Shown: in pieces, positions 24,421 through 36,500 of the stretch
Position numbering within the stretch: the stretch's first letter is position 1
Layout of the letters: every line of letters begins with the position of its first letter
Program-made: the position numbers and the translations under genes
Notes under the pieces: generated by a model
Seen by the model: only the letters and a program-made list of their open reading frames with translations
Databases searched by the model: none
What the model was told of the DNA's origin: nothing
Assembly (NCBI GenBank): GCA_907163375.1
Contig: CAJQUW010000885.1
Coordinates: 248,001 to 312,000 of the forward strand
Direction of reading: 5' to 3'
Length of the DNA stretch: 64,000 nucleotides
Source: Prostheceraeus crozeri
Taxonomy: Eukaryota > Platyhelminthes > Polycladida > Euryleptidae

Positions 24421-25419
24421 ATTATTCATTCATGTTAGAGTACAGTTATTTGCTTTCCTTTGATTTAAATCTTTTCACTTTGTTGTTGTTCAATGGTATA
24501 CGCAACTATGGATAATCATAGAGATTATTGCAATGAAGATGGATACTTTTCTTGAGCATTTTTTTAATTTTCGGAGACGTCGTTGGAATCGGATTCAAGT
24601 GCAACTTTGATGACAGTGCAGTATAGTATAACTCAGTTATCCTAGATATATCCATAATTTGTCTCAAGTTATTCTTGATATACAGGATACAAACTTTAAT
24701 TTACGACTACTTCAAATTTCACAGTCCTAGATAACATTCCAAGCATTTCACCATTAATTTCTATGAGTTAAAGAACTTAATTTAGGAATAAAGTACTATT
24801 TTGAAAAAAGAGTCACATGATGAGAGTGAAAAATGCTCTGTTAGACTGTATATTACACTCTTCGAAATTTACCCTCACTTTGGTAAGCAAAAGTTTATTA
24901 ATTCATGCAAATGGCTTAGAGTATTTGTTAAAATGCATCCCTCAGAACCCTTCTGAACTCGTTGATCAACGAATCTCCTCGCCCTTGATCACAAAAAGGT
25001 TTGTACATCATAGTGCAGCATAAAATGTCCATGTGACGATTTGTAGATCGTTAATGAAAAAGTTCTTCGATTTGCATTCAGGACGGCTTACTAAAAGTAT
25101 CTAAAGCTTCAAATTTTCAATTTTTTCAATTTTTTTTTGCTTCTGTCTATGCAACAAATAAGAACGTGATCTGTACATAACACGCTAATGAGATAAACCG
25201 TGAATACTTGGCCACGAAGTCGCTAGACAATTGTAGCAAATTCCGCCAGAATCCTTGTCGCCACTAGTTTAGAGATTCATAAGTAATGTCAGATACTAAA
25301 TGCTTGGCAACGAAAGTTTCCATGAAACTTGGCAACAAAGTAAATAGCGCAAACTGCGAAAGTCTGTGGCTATCAGAAAAATGTTCGCCTCTGTCTGGTT
25401 AATACTTGGGAGATGTAAG
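24421..25419. other. SK intron, nothing recognised
   Basis: AT-rich. The only sizeable frame, 24817-25023, has no recognisable domain. Confidence 0.4.
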
Positions 25420-25850
25420 TCACTTCGTTGCGGCTAGTGGTGAAATAATGAAAAATTTTCTGGCAAAGTGTTGTGGCATCTCGTGACGAAGTGTTGGGCG
25501 TTCCATGGCGGCTAGTAGCGAAGTATTGTGCGGCTAGTGACAAAATGTTGAGAGGCTAGTTGCGAAGCATTGGGCGGCTAGTGGCAAAGCATTGGGCGGC
25601 TAGTGACAAAGTATTGGGCGGCTAGTGGCAAAGCATTGGGCGGCTAGTTGCGAAGCATAGGGCGGCTATTGTCAAAGTATTGGGCGGCTAGTGACAAAGT
25701 ATTGGGCATCTCGTGGTAGCTATTGATGAAATGTTGAACATTCCGTGTCAGGTAGTGACGAAGTGTTGGGTGTCTAATGGCGATGTGTTGGCGGCTAGTG
25801 GCAAAGTGTTATGGCATCTCCAGGTGAAGTGTTGGGCATCTCGTGTAGCT
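25420..25850. repeat. Minisatellite, 22-bp unit
   Basis: Tandem units close to GCATTGGGCGGCTAGTGGCA plus two A's. The regular part is 25555-25700, with degenerate units on both sides that vary between 'GGCGGCTAG' and 'GGCATCTCG' cores. About 15 to 18 units can be counted. It is much richer in G than the flanks on this strand. Confidence 0.85.
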
Positions 25851-26649
25851 CTGTTAGTAGCGCTGCTCATTTTCGTTGCCAAATTCTTGGCGAATTCGTC
25901 GATGGGCATTTGTGGACAACTTTTTCAATTTTCAATTCGTTCGGGTCCACCTAGAATCGTCTGATGATTTCGAATGATAAGAATGTTTTCTATAATTCTG
26001 AGAAACCTTCCGCTTTCTCCGTCTCAATCTCATCCCCGATATTTATTGACCATTTCGCTTCCTGTTAACATCATTTCGTGAATATGTGCAATTTACTGTT
26101 AATTTGTCGATTTTCATCTTCTAATTTTGATAATGAGCTCAATTTAAGAGACTTGATTGTATCGAATCTCCGTCTCCATCTAGGGCGTCAATTCAACTAC
26201 TTCGACAAATTCAAAGTCAAGTTTAGGGCGTTGTCTGAAAATTCGCGAAATTATGAAAATTGAAGTCTTACATTTGCTTACTCGCAGTAACCGAAATGTG
26301 TATGTTGCCAATCGAAATGATAAAAAGGTCGAAATTCCCAATTTCATCTCAATTTGCCGCTACAAGAGATACTTAATGAAACTAATCATCAGTTATTTAT
26401 TGGTAGCATGTAAATACTGGGTCTTCAATAGGAATGATCCAATTGAGTAATCAGAAGACTAGACAGCCATTCGTTTCTTACAACGGCAAACAACTGCAGC
26501 TGGTAATCTATAAAAGCGAAGCTTCTAGATTAAAAATTATCCGGTCATTTATGCTTCCCGATGTTGATGTGCAGTGTGCTACATACATGCATAAGATAGA
26601 TGTAAGTGTGTGCTCTGTGCACTCCATAGACGTGACAGAATGTTTGTGC
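25851..26649. other. SK intron, nothing recognised
   Basis: AT-rich with short open frames only. Confidence 0.4.
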
Positions 26650-27230
26650 CTGCGCAATCGAACCGACCGGGATGGCAGTGGACGCGTGTCTGAACGGTCG
26701 GCTAATGAAGCAGATGCAGTCGGCTTTGGTGTAGACGAATATCTCGGTTTGTGTTGGCCACAATCGGGGTCGTGTCGGCTATATCCAGGCTCGAGTCGGC
26801 CATATCCGGAGGACGTCGGTCATTTTTGACTGACCGCATCGCTTCGACTGTGGTCAACGTCGTAGACAATACGGGACATCCATTTAAGGGCTGCTGCCCA
26901 CCATGGGGTGGCTACGAGTTATTGGTGGTGAGCTCGCGAGTCACCGTCGTAGGCTGTGTGAACTATTTCCGCTCGGGATCTTCAGTAGACACTGAGGGTT
27001 ATCCAGGAAGGGGCTGTGGACTGCCGCCGTGAGTGATCCGATCCCAAAGCATAAGTTGTGGTTCACCGTCGTAGAGGGTACGGATTACTGCCGTGGCTAA
27101 TTCGATCGCACAGTGTGAACTGCGGACCGCCGTCGAAGAGGCTGCGGCCTCACAGTACAGGCAACAGGTCTCCGTTGATGAACTCAAGAGTTATCGTCGT
27201 TGTTATTGAACTACGACGTAGGCCTTCGCG
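26650..27230. repeat. CpG-richer block with degenerate repeats
   Basis: Higher GC with many CpG. Motifs such as CACCGTCGTAG, GTCGTAGA and CCGCCGTCGAAGAGG recur at irregular 60-110-bp spacing between 26850 and 27150. It could be a degenerate tandem repeat, a LINE 5' region or a CpG island. Open frames on the plus strand (26434-26829, 26751-27032, 27058-27333) are not homologous to anything I recognise. Confidence 0.45.
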
Positions 27231-27819
27231 TTGCAAATGCCTAGATAATGCTTCGAATTCGAAGGAACCTGATGATTTATGTATTACACCAACAGATGCG
27301 AATGAACACCAAGATGGGGTCGAAGGGAAATGACACCTATAGGTTTACATTCTTACTCAGTTGGATTCGACAACCTCTTGAGGGATTGAATTGCAGTCCA
27401 CAAGGAGTCTTCGAGAGAGAACGGCGAGGCAAATGTTCAGATAACAATGCAAATTCTGAAATTCTGATCATCTGTACTCGATGCATTCGGGATGATGAGT
27501 TTCACGCAGTTTACTATACCTCTGTGAGGTCCGCAAATTAAAGGGGTAAATTCACGTGTGAAACATTCACTACGCATTTCAAAGCGAATTTCTTGCTGCA
27601 GCACTGCTTCAATACTAAGATGAGATGTCTGGTTGAGGATTCATTGACTAAGAAATTTGTGCTAAACAGTACATGTACATCCAACGTTTCGCGCTCTCAC
27701 GTTTCCGGAGGACTCCAAGTTAAAAACAGGTAAAGCCAGTCACAAAAAGCGTAAGTTATATTATGTAATTTGATCCTAACTCGATGACATAAGCCGTTAT
27801 TTATTATCTTTATGTATTA

Positions 27820-29135
27820 CAATTAGAGTTCGGAAAAATATTTAGTCAAAAGTACCAAAATATTTAAATATCTATTTGCTTCAAAACCTCGGAATATTCA
27901 AAAAAATCTTCAAAATATTAAGACTGTTTAGAAATCAATTTATGCTGTGATACTAATGACTCCGCGGGGTTCAGAAAAAAATTAAATTCATTCCATCAAC
28001 ATACCTAGATACTCCTCTCTATTCCAAGTATTCTGAACAATAAAACAGGAGAAATATATGTAGGCTCTATCTATTCACATTTATTGGGAGAACAATGACA
28101 GATCTACTATTTTAGAGAGATTTTCTGGAGTCAGTCACCGGCGATTGTCAGGCGAAAACCGCTTTGCATGTCGAAAACGTGCGCTCGATGTCTACGCTCG
28201 AGATCGACTCAAAGTTATAGGTAACAGCCTATTGAGGATACATGCTGTCTCGGAGCGAGTTCTCGCCACCTGACAACACTATTTCAAGATAGCGCAGGAT
28301 TTATGTGCCATTGACGTCAGTTAGATACAATAATATAGACCTTCCCTTTCCGACAAAAGCGCGTACCTTTGCTAACTGACATAGTGCTTCTTAAAAATTT
28401 GATATAGTATGGTCAAAGAAATGAAGAAAATGCTCTAGGTGACATGCCACGCTCAATTACGAGGTAAACTACGCGTAATTACACATGACCCAAAACATCC
28501 GTGGCTATGCGTGACATTGCTGAAACATCTGTCGGCAGTCCTGTTATATAGACTTTGTGTCTCATGTGTCTGCATGTATCAGAGGCTGATGAGACCTCAA
28601 TTTCATGCTCAGGGATGACAGAACATGCTGAGCGGTTCATTCGTGGTACAAGCGGCAACGCAGACAACCATAGACGACGAGCAAACTATAAACGCTCGCC
28701 CGCGCGTATTCACAAACATTTCCCATGTTTTAACGGCATCAGATCAAGTGATTTCTGACTCTTAGTGCAGCGGGTATGTACCCGCGTAGTCTTTAACCAC
28801 GGATGTTTGGGGTGTTCCGTAATTAAGCGTGAATTACGCGTGGCATGTCACCTAGTGTGTGCATAGTCTTTAAACATGGTGAGTGCTGATGCATCCCGAT
28901 TTTCAGCATTATATTTTTAACATATAATTAAATCAAGGGCTTTTAGCGAAATGCAAAGCATTTGAGTGAGCCTATATACATTTAAGTTCACAAACCTATT
29001 TACAAATAAACTATTTACAATTTATATAATATTTACAAAATGTTTGAGAAAACCAAAAAAAAATTTAAATACCACAAAAATTCGAAAACATTAAAAAAAT
29101 AGTTTATATTGAAATATTTTTCCAATTCAGAATTA
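27820..29135. repeat. Possible AT-rich element with inverted ends
   Basis: The left side near 27822 (AATTAGAGTTCGGAAAAATA) has an inverted partner near 29121-29143 (AATTCTGAATTGGAAAAATA read on the minus strand). Both ends continue into AAATATTT-rich DNA. A TA-flanked MITE (28438-28852) sits inside. Low complexity makes the pairing uncertain. Confidence 0.35.
28438..28852. mobile_element. MITE with TA target duplication
   Basis: The inverted ends match: GGTGACATGCCACGC on the left and GCGTGGCATGTCACC on the right. Pairing continues less perfectly to ACATCCGTGG, ~60 bp in. TA lies immediately outside each end (28436-28437 and 28853-28854). It is 415 bp and noncoding. The TA duplication points to mobilisation by a Tc1/mariner-type transposase. 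Confidence 0.88.
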
Positions 29136-29547
29136 TAGCATTTGCGTGTTTTGCATGATGATTCAGCTGTGAAGTTGTGAAATCAACAGTATTGCCGATA
29201 GCATGTCTTATTCGGACAAATTATTTCAGTCGATGAGAGAACTTATAAAGTGCCTCAATTCGTAAAACACGCAGTCCTCCCAATCTATTGGTGACAAGCC
29301 ACACTATACCGACGAAAACTGCAGTGAGACACGCGTTGGCCTCCACTGAAATGTAGCAAAATAAATGTGCCTGACTGTATTGATAAAAGTGCAAATGATG
29401 TATTATCTGCATGTGCAGCAACAAAACCCAGCATGATGTGGTGAGTGTGTAGAGATGTAACAGGATGACACAAAGGGAAGAAAACAGCAAATATGAGACA
29501 TATTATGACAACGCAATAAATAGCAATGCTAAAAATACATTTCTTAC
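29136..29547 (-). other. SK intron adjoining the S3-S5 exon
   Basis: Nothing else recognised. Two overlapping minus-strand frames here (29221-29554) are continuations of intronic sequence past the GTAAGA donor. Confidence 0.5.
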
Positions 29548-29966
29548 CTCTCACAATCGCGCATCAGCCAACTGGCAATAATCCAGTGCGTCAAGATGAA
29601 CACAAGAAGCACCGTTCCAGGGCAGATGGTCATCAGCGTCTTCATGACGAATCTTGTATTGAAGGAGATTCGATTCAAAGCGCCAATACTGCGTGAGCTA
29701 GCGTCTGTGAACAGTTTACTATGAAGTAACATGACACGGAATATGAGATAAAGACGAAGGAACATGGGCACAGCGAGTACTACGTCGAGGGGGACCATTT
29801 TCTCGGATTCTTGTTCCGTGAAGAGAATGTAAGTGCTCCAACGGATCTTCATGTCACCGGGGATAGGATGAATTGTACAGACAATAACTTCTGTCATCAT
29901 TTGGGCGATCCTACGCCACGTTATGGCTATTCGCCAGTCCTCAATACAATTATCGATTGAGAAAAG
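29548..29966 (-). CDS. SK (KCNN) channel, S3 to S5 exon
   Basis: Encodes 139 residues plus two bases. It begins [17 protein letters not shown] (end of the S2-S3 loop), continues through S3 ([10 protein letters not shown]), a short outer loop (LFTEQESEK), S4 ([14 protein letters not shown]), the S4-S5 linker ([18 protein letters not shown]) and S5 ([20 protein letters not shown]), and ends WLMRDCE. In SK channels the S4-S5 linker is where calcium-loaded calmodulin pushes to open the pore; it is almost unchanged here. The acceptor is CTCTTTCAG (AG at 29967-29968) and the donor GAGAG|GTAAGA (GT at 29546-29547); it enters in phase 0 and leaves in phase 2. The S3-S4 loop lacks the SYAPS segment of vertebrate SK2. 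Confidence 0.97.
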
Positions 29967-30212
29967 CTGAAAGAGAAAAAAATTCGTTGATTGACAGAAA
30001 GACAAAAGTACATTTTACAAGAATACCGATACTTTGTTTGACTAATTGCTTGACGAACGATAAATGACCCTCGTGCAATGAATAATATCAAAGAATCTAT
30101 CAGTACATGACTGTCTCTCTATACTGTGATTACATGCAATTTATTCATTGTGTGCAATTGCATATTTCAGAATATACAAATTGAAAAATTGATAGGCATG
30201 TTAGTCCGGCAG

Positions 30213-30552
30213 TCAGAACGAGTTTCTGCAGGGAACGAGGCCGAAAGTGAGACTTTCACAGACTGATGTACACCCTATGCCTACTTCGAATCGGCACGTC
30301 TGCCGAAATCTAGTGAGTTCCTTTTCTTGTCAGACAAAGTCAAAGAAAAACACATGTAAATCAAATGGGTTGCAGATTGCAGTTTTTGACTAAAATGAAA
30401 TTTTGTATGTTTTCTCTAATTAAACGAAAAGTACTAAGCCCAGAGTCATAATCTTTTGGCATGGAATGTCTTCAGGTTATTCCCTGTCGATAATGCTAAA
30501 CACATTTAGATTTGGCGAGCCTCCTGATGTCGGCAAACACAAACATTTTGAG
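30213..30552. mobile_element. MITE family A, copy 3 (left half only)
   Basis: From GTCAGAACGAGTTTCTGCAG it follows copy 1 through the left arm and into the centre (GCCTCCTGATGTCGGCAAAC). The inverted right arm is absent from the next kilobase, so the copy is truncated. Confidence 0.8.
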
Positions 30553-31090
30553 CAAAATCATAGCCGCTACTCGAGATGAAGACGCTAACTTGTTGTTCTG
30601 TCGGTAGCTGTGTTTCAGATTGCCCGACACAATTGATAAGATGAATTGACTGAAGATATCCACGCAGTAAAATTTCTATAAAAAGTAATATATATATATA
30701 GTGGCTGACAGAAGTGTCAAGCGTGTTGAACCCGTGCAATTAATCTGTGTCACGCTGTCAAGCAATAAAGTAGTTCTCACACTTAAGGTTTCGCCACGAC
30801 TGTCGGTCTCGACAGTAACTATCACACATTTTATACATAGAAATTAAACACTGAATGTATATAATATTAGCATGTATAATTATAGGAATGATAGCTGAGC
30901 TGATGACAATATACGATGCAGGCCATTCGATTAGCAAAATTTTCAACTTGAGTTAGAAAATAGTGTATTGACATCAATTCCAATTCCTGAAATATGTGCC
31001 TAGGACAATAGCGTGATATTAACTAACTACGCTTAGTAGAAATTTAAGAAATCTAAGGCTATTGCCTCAACAATACATTGAAAATATCAA
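30553..31090 (-). other. SK intron, nothing recognised
   Basis: AT-rich. A short TA tract occurs at 30688-30700. Confidence 0.4.
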
Positions 31091-31740
31091 TGTTTGATTG
31101 GTCCTCCTCTGGTCTTCAGGACAGCTTCTATGCATTACAGCATGGATTCAATCAACATCCGGCAATACTCTCCGCTAATTTCGGTGGTCCATGCTTTCAT
31201 TACTCGCTACTCGCTTCTTCACCATAGCACAGCAGTTCTCGATTGCGGTACAAATCTGGAAAACTGCCGGACCATGGTTCCAAGACTGTGATAGCCAGCT
31301 TCGAACAGACATTGCCGAGTGACATGGGGCGCATTCATTACAGAAGATTTGGCATCCACGAACATCTAGCCATGTTTGAAGCTTGTCTTCGAATATCTAT
31401 CTCACTGTACAAGCTGCCTATAATTGTACTGTTATTGGGTAGAAACCATAAGACACCACGTCCACTTGCTGGGATAGTACCCCTTATCTTAACACCTGCG
31501 GATTGCTTCAGACGAACGAGAGGAAGAGTATAGAGTGGGTCGCACCTGGCTCCTACTGGCCGTCGGACATTTGTTGAGAATGAATAGATTTGCTTTATGC
31601 TGCTCTCATCACTGAACATTGCCTTATGCCAATCTTGGCTAGTCCATGATTTGAACTTTTCACAAAATCAAAGATGTTCTTGAGAAAAAGACGTGGTGAG
31701 ATGTCGCATCGACGAATACCAATGTCTTACTAAATAGCTG
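31091..31740 (-). pseudogene. Tc1-like transposase fossil
   Basis: The minus strand carries, in order, the second half of a Tc1 transposase: SWTSQDWHKAMFSDESSIKQ (first catalytic Asp), VRRPVGARCDPLYTLP, a GRGVLWFLPNNSTI block, the third catalytic block with IENC near 31235, and the end EISGEYCRMLIESM followed by EAVLKTRGGPIKH and a stop near 31091. Several frame changes and stops separate these pieces. The N-terminal DNA-binding part and the inverted ends were not found. It is a different lineage from the element at 12061-13632. It is old and inactive, and lies in an SK intron. Confidence 0.85.
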
Positions 31741-32910
31741 CTATGATGACAACCAGTAAACAGATCTCTTCTAGTCCAACTTGCTAAAACAACAGTGATA
31801 GCAGAAATCATTTTATTGAGCATGAAAAAGTTAAGCTGTGGCAGCAGTTTTGATGAAATTTCAGCCCACTCATGACTTTGCCTTATTCAAAAGCTTAGTC
31901 TTTTATTAAAGGGAAATCTCAAACGAAATTTCCGTACGTTCTCAGCATTTTTCGGCGTTGTAATGGTTCTATTAGAACCACTTTCATCTCCTCGCTCTTT
32001 TGGATGCAATTTTTATCGTTGTGTGATCAGCTTTTACATGTAAATTTGAAAAGTAAATTTAATATGCTCAATATTTACCGTGGCATGCTGAATAACATGC
32101 CAAATATACGGGCATTCGTCTATACGTTAGTGGAGCAGTGATATTTGATTTGAAACCACAAAGTAAATAGAATTTTCAGATATTGATTTATTGTGCATAT
32201 TAAATTAGGGAGTTGCTTTGATGTTGGAGATATAAACTTTGTTAATGATTCCTGACATTGGAAGGAGTGGTGACTACTCAGATTTGATCACATTCTTAAA
32301 TATTTGGAAATCAACTATATTCTATATAATGCTTCTTAGTTGTGTTGAGCATGTCAAGTATGAATGTGAAAGTTGTTTATGGATGTGCTCGACTCCATAA
32401 CAAGAGGAATTGGATTCGTGCATTTCGATTGTGGGGATTTGATAAATTTGCTCAAATCCCAATAATTAGCTGACACAGTGAGATGGATATTCCTTAAGCA
32501 TAAGTTCGGAATGAAATGACATGTATTATTACCGAAAATATTCACCAGTCAAAGAGTAAAAAATTCAGTAGGTTTTGTGTTAGTGAGTGAAATTACTTTT
32601 TTAATGGTTTTATAGGCCTACATTTGATATTGAGATGCTGTAAATAGTTAACTGAAAAGAAGTAGAAAATATTCTTCTCTAGATAAGTTGCAACAAACTT
32701 TTAAGACCTTAACTGTTGGTTTGATCGAGAAAGTTTAAATTTCTTTTATTTAGTTCTGACAATACTATGGCTGAGCACTGTAGAATTTAACAGATTGACG
32801 GAAAATCCAAGTTAAATTTATAAAAATATTTACAAAATCGTCATAACATGTTTCGGCTATCAAAACCATGTGTACGGCCGAGCCAAACATTTTTTAACGA
32901 CACACTGAAG
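31741..32910 (-). other. SK intron, nothing recognised
   Basis: AT-rich with short frames only. Confidence 0.4.
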
Positions 32911-32995
32911 ATATGTTGCCTTTCAAATGACAGCCTAAATCGTCGACACGTAGCGCCAGACGATTTAGGCTGATCATTTGAAAGGTAACATATTA
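32911..32995. repeat. Near-perfect 34-bp hairpin
   Basis: 32911-32944 pairs with 32959-32995 around a 14-base loop. One mismatch (a G-T wobble if transcribed on the plus strand) and one bulged T are the only defects. The stem includes CCTTTCAAATGA and CAGCCTAAATCGTC. Pairing stops abruptly at both outer edges. It may be a tiny foldback insertion or a small-RNA precursor; there is no coding potential. Confidence 0.85.
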
Positions 32996-33323
32996 TGCAA
33001 ACCTAAAATCTGTGACATCAAAAATCAAAGATTTTGATCTGTAAAAGACTCATATCTATGATGATATTATACGCAGGCCATGCAGTTAAGGTTATTAAAG
33101 TAAGATTGACATATCTGCGAGTGCGAATTGTGAACCATAGAAACCACCACCTCAATGCCATTTTCATTGGCTCGGGAATGAGAAGATGGACGGTGAAAGG
33201 ATCTTACCTCAATGATATTACATAGCAAATTTTATCACCCGGTCTTAATCATGCAAATTGAGGCCATTTAATTTGGAATTAGAGATATACACTGTATAAA
33301 CGACTTTCACACACACATTACAG
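32996..33323. other. SK intron, nothing recognised
   Basis: A 63-codon frame (33034-33225) without features. Confidence 0.3.
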
Positions 33324-33547
33324 GTGAAGCATCGGCTGACAATCCTACTTACTCAGCAACAATGAAAAACAAAGCCTTTGATTTCATAGCTGTAGGAAAG
33401 AGATCACATTATGACTTCAATCTTATAATACTGAGCTTGCCAATGATATTAAAAATGGAAAGATATCTTCCGGCAACAGTGTGCTGCTTCCCATCTCTAA
33501 CCCAGCCTCTCAACCAAAATATCATCGAAATCCATAACAATCTTTGA
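33324..33547 (+). CDS. Possible plus-strand terminal exon, unknown protein
   Basis: An acceptor-like tract (CACACACACATTACAG, AG at 33322-33323) opens a frame in phase 1 that reads GEASADNPTYSATMKNKAFD and continues to a stop at 33545-33547. The opening resembles a cytoplasmic tail with an NPTY motif, but no upstream exon is visible and the later part looks ordinary. It could easily be chance. Confidence 0.15.
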
Positions 33548-36500
33548 GTCCTTCACATTCAGCTCGGCTACTGAGTACAAGCTTGAATTTTCTGATTAAA
33601 GTGTATTTTTTAGTCTCAAGTCTCTTCATTCGACGTGATCAATATTTTCACATTAAATTTGATGCTTGGGCATGCTAGCTTATGTTTCTAGACAGATGAG
33701 TGAGAGGCATTCAAATGCTGTTTTTTGCAGACATGTGGGTTAGAACTGCGCCTCCGATGAATGTTTCACTGTACTTTTCTCATTTAGTTGATAAACCGCA
33801 TTCTGTTTAAAGCAAAATTTTGGATGCTTGATCGCACTCAATTTTTAAGTCTACATATGTTATATTGTTTTCACCTGCGTAAATCCGTTTCCCAACGTTT
33901 TGATTTTCCGAGTCAATTTTGTGTTTATGCATTAACGTTTGAAGATGCTTTTGATTTTCTTGTCTAAATCATCCTTTATGCAGTCTATTGTTTTTTGAAG
34001 ATTTTTGCCAATATTTTTTTTGTAAATATAACTTGGTTATCTTCTAAATCTGTGAAAATTTGCTGCCATGAGATGACTCATCCGCTTCACAGCCTCGGAC
34101 TTCTGCACTTTCATACCCTTTTGGCTTCATAGAATACCTATTTTCTATCAATCTTGCGAAATTTGTCATTGATCAAAATTGATTTAATGAAATGGAGGGT
34201 CAAAAGCATTATTTAGATTGTAGGATGACTCCTCTACCGATTATGTCACGGTATGAGAAGAAAACACCAAAAAATTGATGATTATAATTCTAGGTCAAAG
34301 CATTGCATCTAAGTGAATAGGTCTCAGAATTAGTCTTTTCAAATGTTTTACGTCATAAGCTTTGCTTCCATTGAGTGAGCACTTTTACATACTGTAATTT
34401 TGTTATCAATCACATTCTGAAGCGCGAACCATTAAGATATTGCGCAGCCGAAAATAGAAATGAAATTGACTAAGTAATTAATCCCACTCCATCTACTAAT
34501 GATTTAACTTTCGAAATAAATCGAAGCAAAGTAATCTTGTCATCACACAATAATTCGAAGCATGAAAATTGAACTGAAGATTCTATCAAAAGGCTCCGAC
34601 AATTGTGGCATGGGAAGTATTCTGAATTTGATAGAATCACAAACAAATAGTATTTGATTAGGGTCGGCTTTATTGGTCTACCATTGAATAGAATATTTGA
34701 GTTTTCCGACTAATAATTGAAATTCTTGGCAATATTGAAGAAACGAATTGTTTCCCTATTCCGAATCGAATTCTCTTGAATTCACTATATTGAAATGCTA
34801 CAAAAGGGTATGATTAAAGGCACAAGAAAACATGGCGACGTCGGGATATATTCTATAGACATACCTTTCTACAAGAAGATTTCTTGTATATATATTTTGT
34901 GTATATGAAAATGACGGGCTGTGATTCATTTTTCCATTTCAGAAATCTATATGGCGATTATACATAAGCGAATCCTTAAAGGAAGCAAGCATTTTGAACC
35001 AAGTGCGACATTCATCATCACAGAGTTGAATTATACAGCTGTATTTAACATAATTATGCTGTAACGATAATCAATTGGCCTTCTATGGTCCATGATCATT
35101 AGCCAGTGTGAGGCCCGTCGCATTGTGCGCATGCCCGCAATTGTTGAAAGTCGAATAAGTCAATCAGTGTTATCCGGAGTGACGCCATCATCTCAATAAA
35201 TTCTACTCAAAACGGCATCCCAAACTACTTTAGCTTAGGGACCATTCTTCATCCGCATTAAAATTTACACAATACTTTAGAAATGTTCTAGAGCCTGTAG
35301 TAAATAACGTTTGCCAGTCAATCATTCTCATCAAAATATACAATTTTAGAATTATGTTAGCTTTTAAAATGAATTTTCACTCTGAAATTAGGACGATGAC
35401 AGGTAAAGGCTTGTGCTTTCTAATCCATGAAATGATTTTCTTTTCGTCTAGCATGAACACTGATGACAATATAATACCCGGAATAGGAATAGGCCTAGGC
35501 CTAATTTCAATTCTCAACTAAATATATTAATTGTGATTAAGTTCCAAGGACACATCACAAAACTAAAAGTAGAACTACAGCAAAATTAGACAAGCTTATG
35601 CAATGCTTGTAACATGTTTTGCAAATAGATTGCAATCCTTGAGACAGATGTCAATGCTCGTGCCCGCTAAAAAACTAAAAACCCGTAGATGCCCATCATA
35701 CACTTTGAAGCGAGAGCTCTCGCAATAGAAATGATTGAATTGAGGGTTTATCTGAATTTCAGTGTTTCCAAATAGAAGCATCAAAAATATATATTTAGGC
35801 TTTGCTAGTTTTTGTAGAAGAATCAAATCTGTTGAAATCAGAAGGTGATGACCCTCTGCGCATAACTCGCTACGAGTACAGATTAGCTTTTGAAGTATAT
35901 TCTGACAAATAAACCTAAATATGGTGACAGTATAGGTTAAGTTTCGGTCAACATTTCAAGCGCACCCAAGAGCAAACAGCTGCATTACAGACATGTGGGT
36001 AAAATTGCTTTGATTCACTCAAGCTAGGATTCTCAACTTACAAACTATTGTTTTCTTTGGAGAGAGCCAAATTCTAGTGATGGAATGAACTTTTTCAATT
36101 GAACGATCAATTTCAGGCATTATATATATATTTATCCTCAGGTAAGATAGCTAACATTACTAACACAAGCTGTGAGCACCCAAACTATTTTGACATCGCT
36201 AACAACTAATAATTTTGTATGTTTAACAACCAAGAGCTCCGTCTCGGGCATTGATTAAAGATCTGAAGATGAATTTTCAAGAATCAGTTCGCATCACATA
36301 AATTGCATGTATGTTCTATCGCATACTCTTGCAATGTTGTAATTCGCTTAATTAGCTACACAATTATCTCTAGGATAAATGCTCAAAGTAGACCAAATTA
36401 GAATGATCAACCGTCAGGTGTAGTGAGTAGCTAGCCAAAATTTATGGCGAGCGCCGTGTTCTAACTCTGGCTCATGTTCCCAATTTTCGGATCTGTAACT

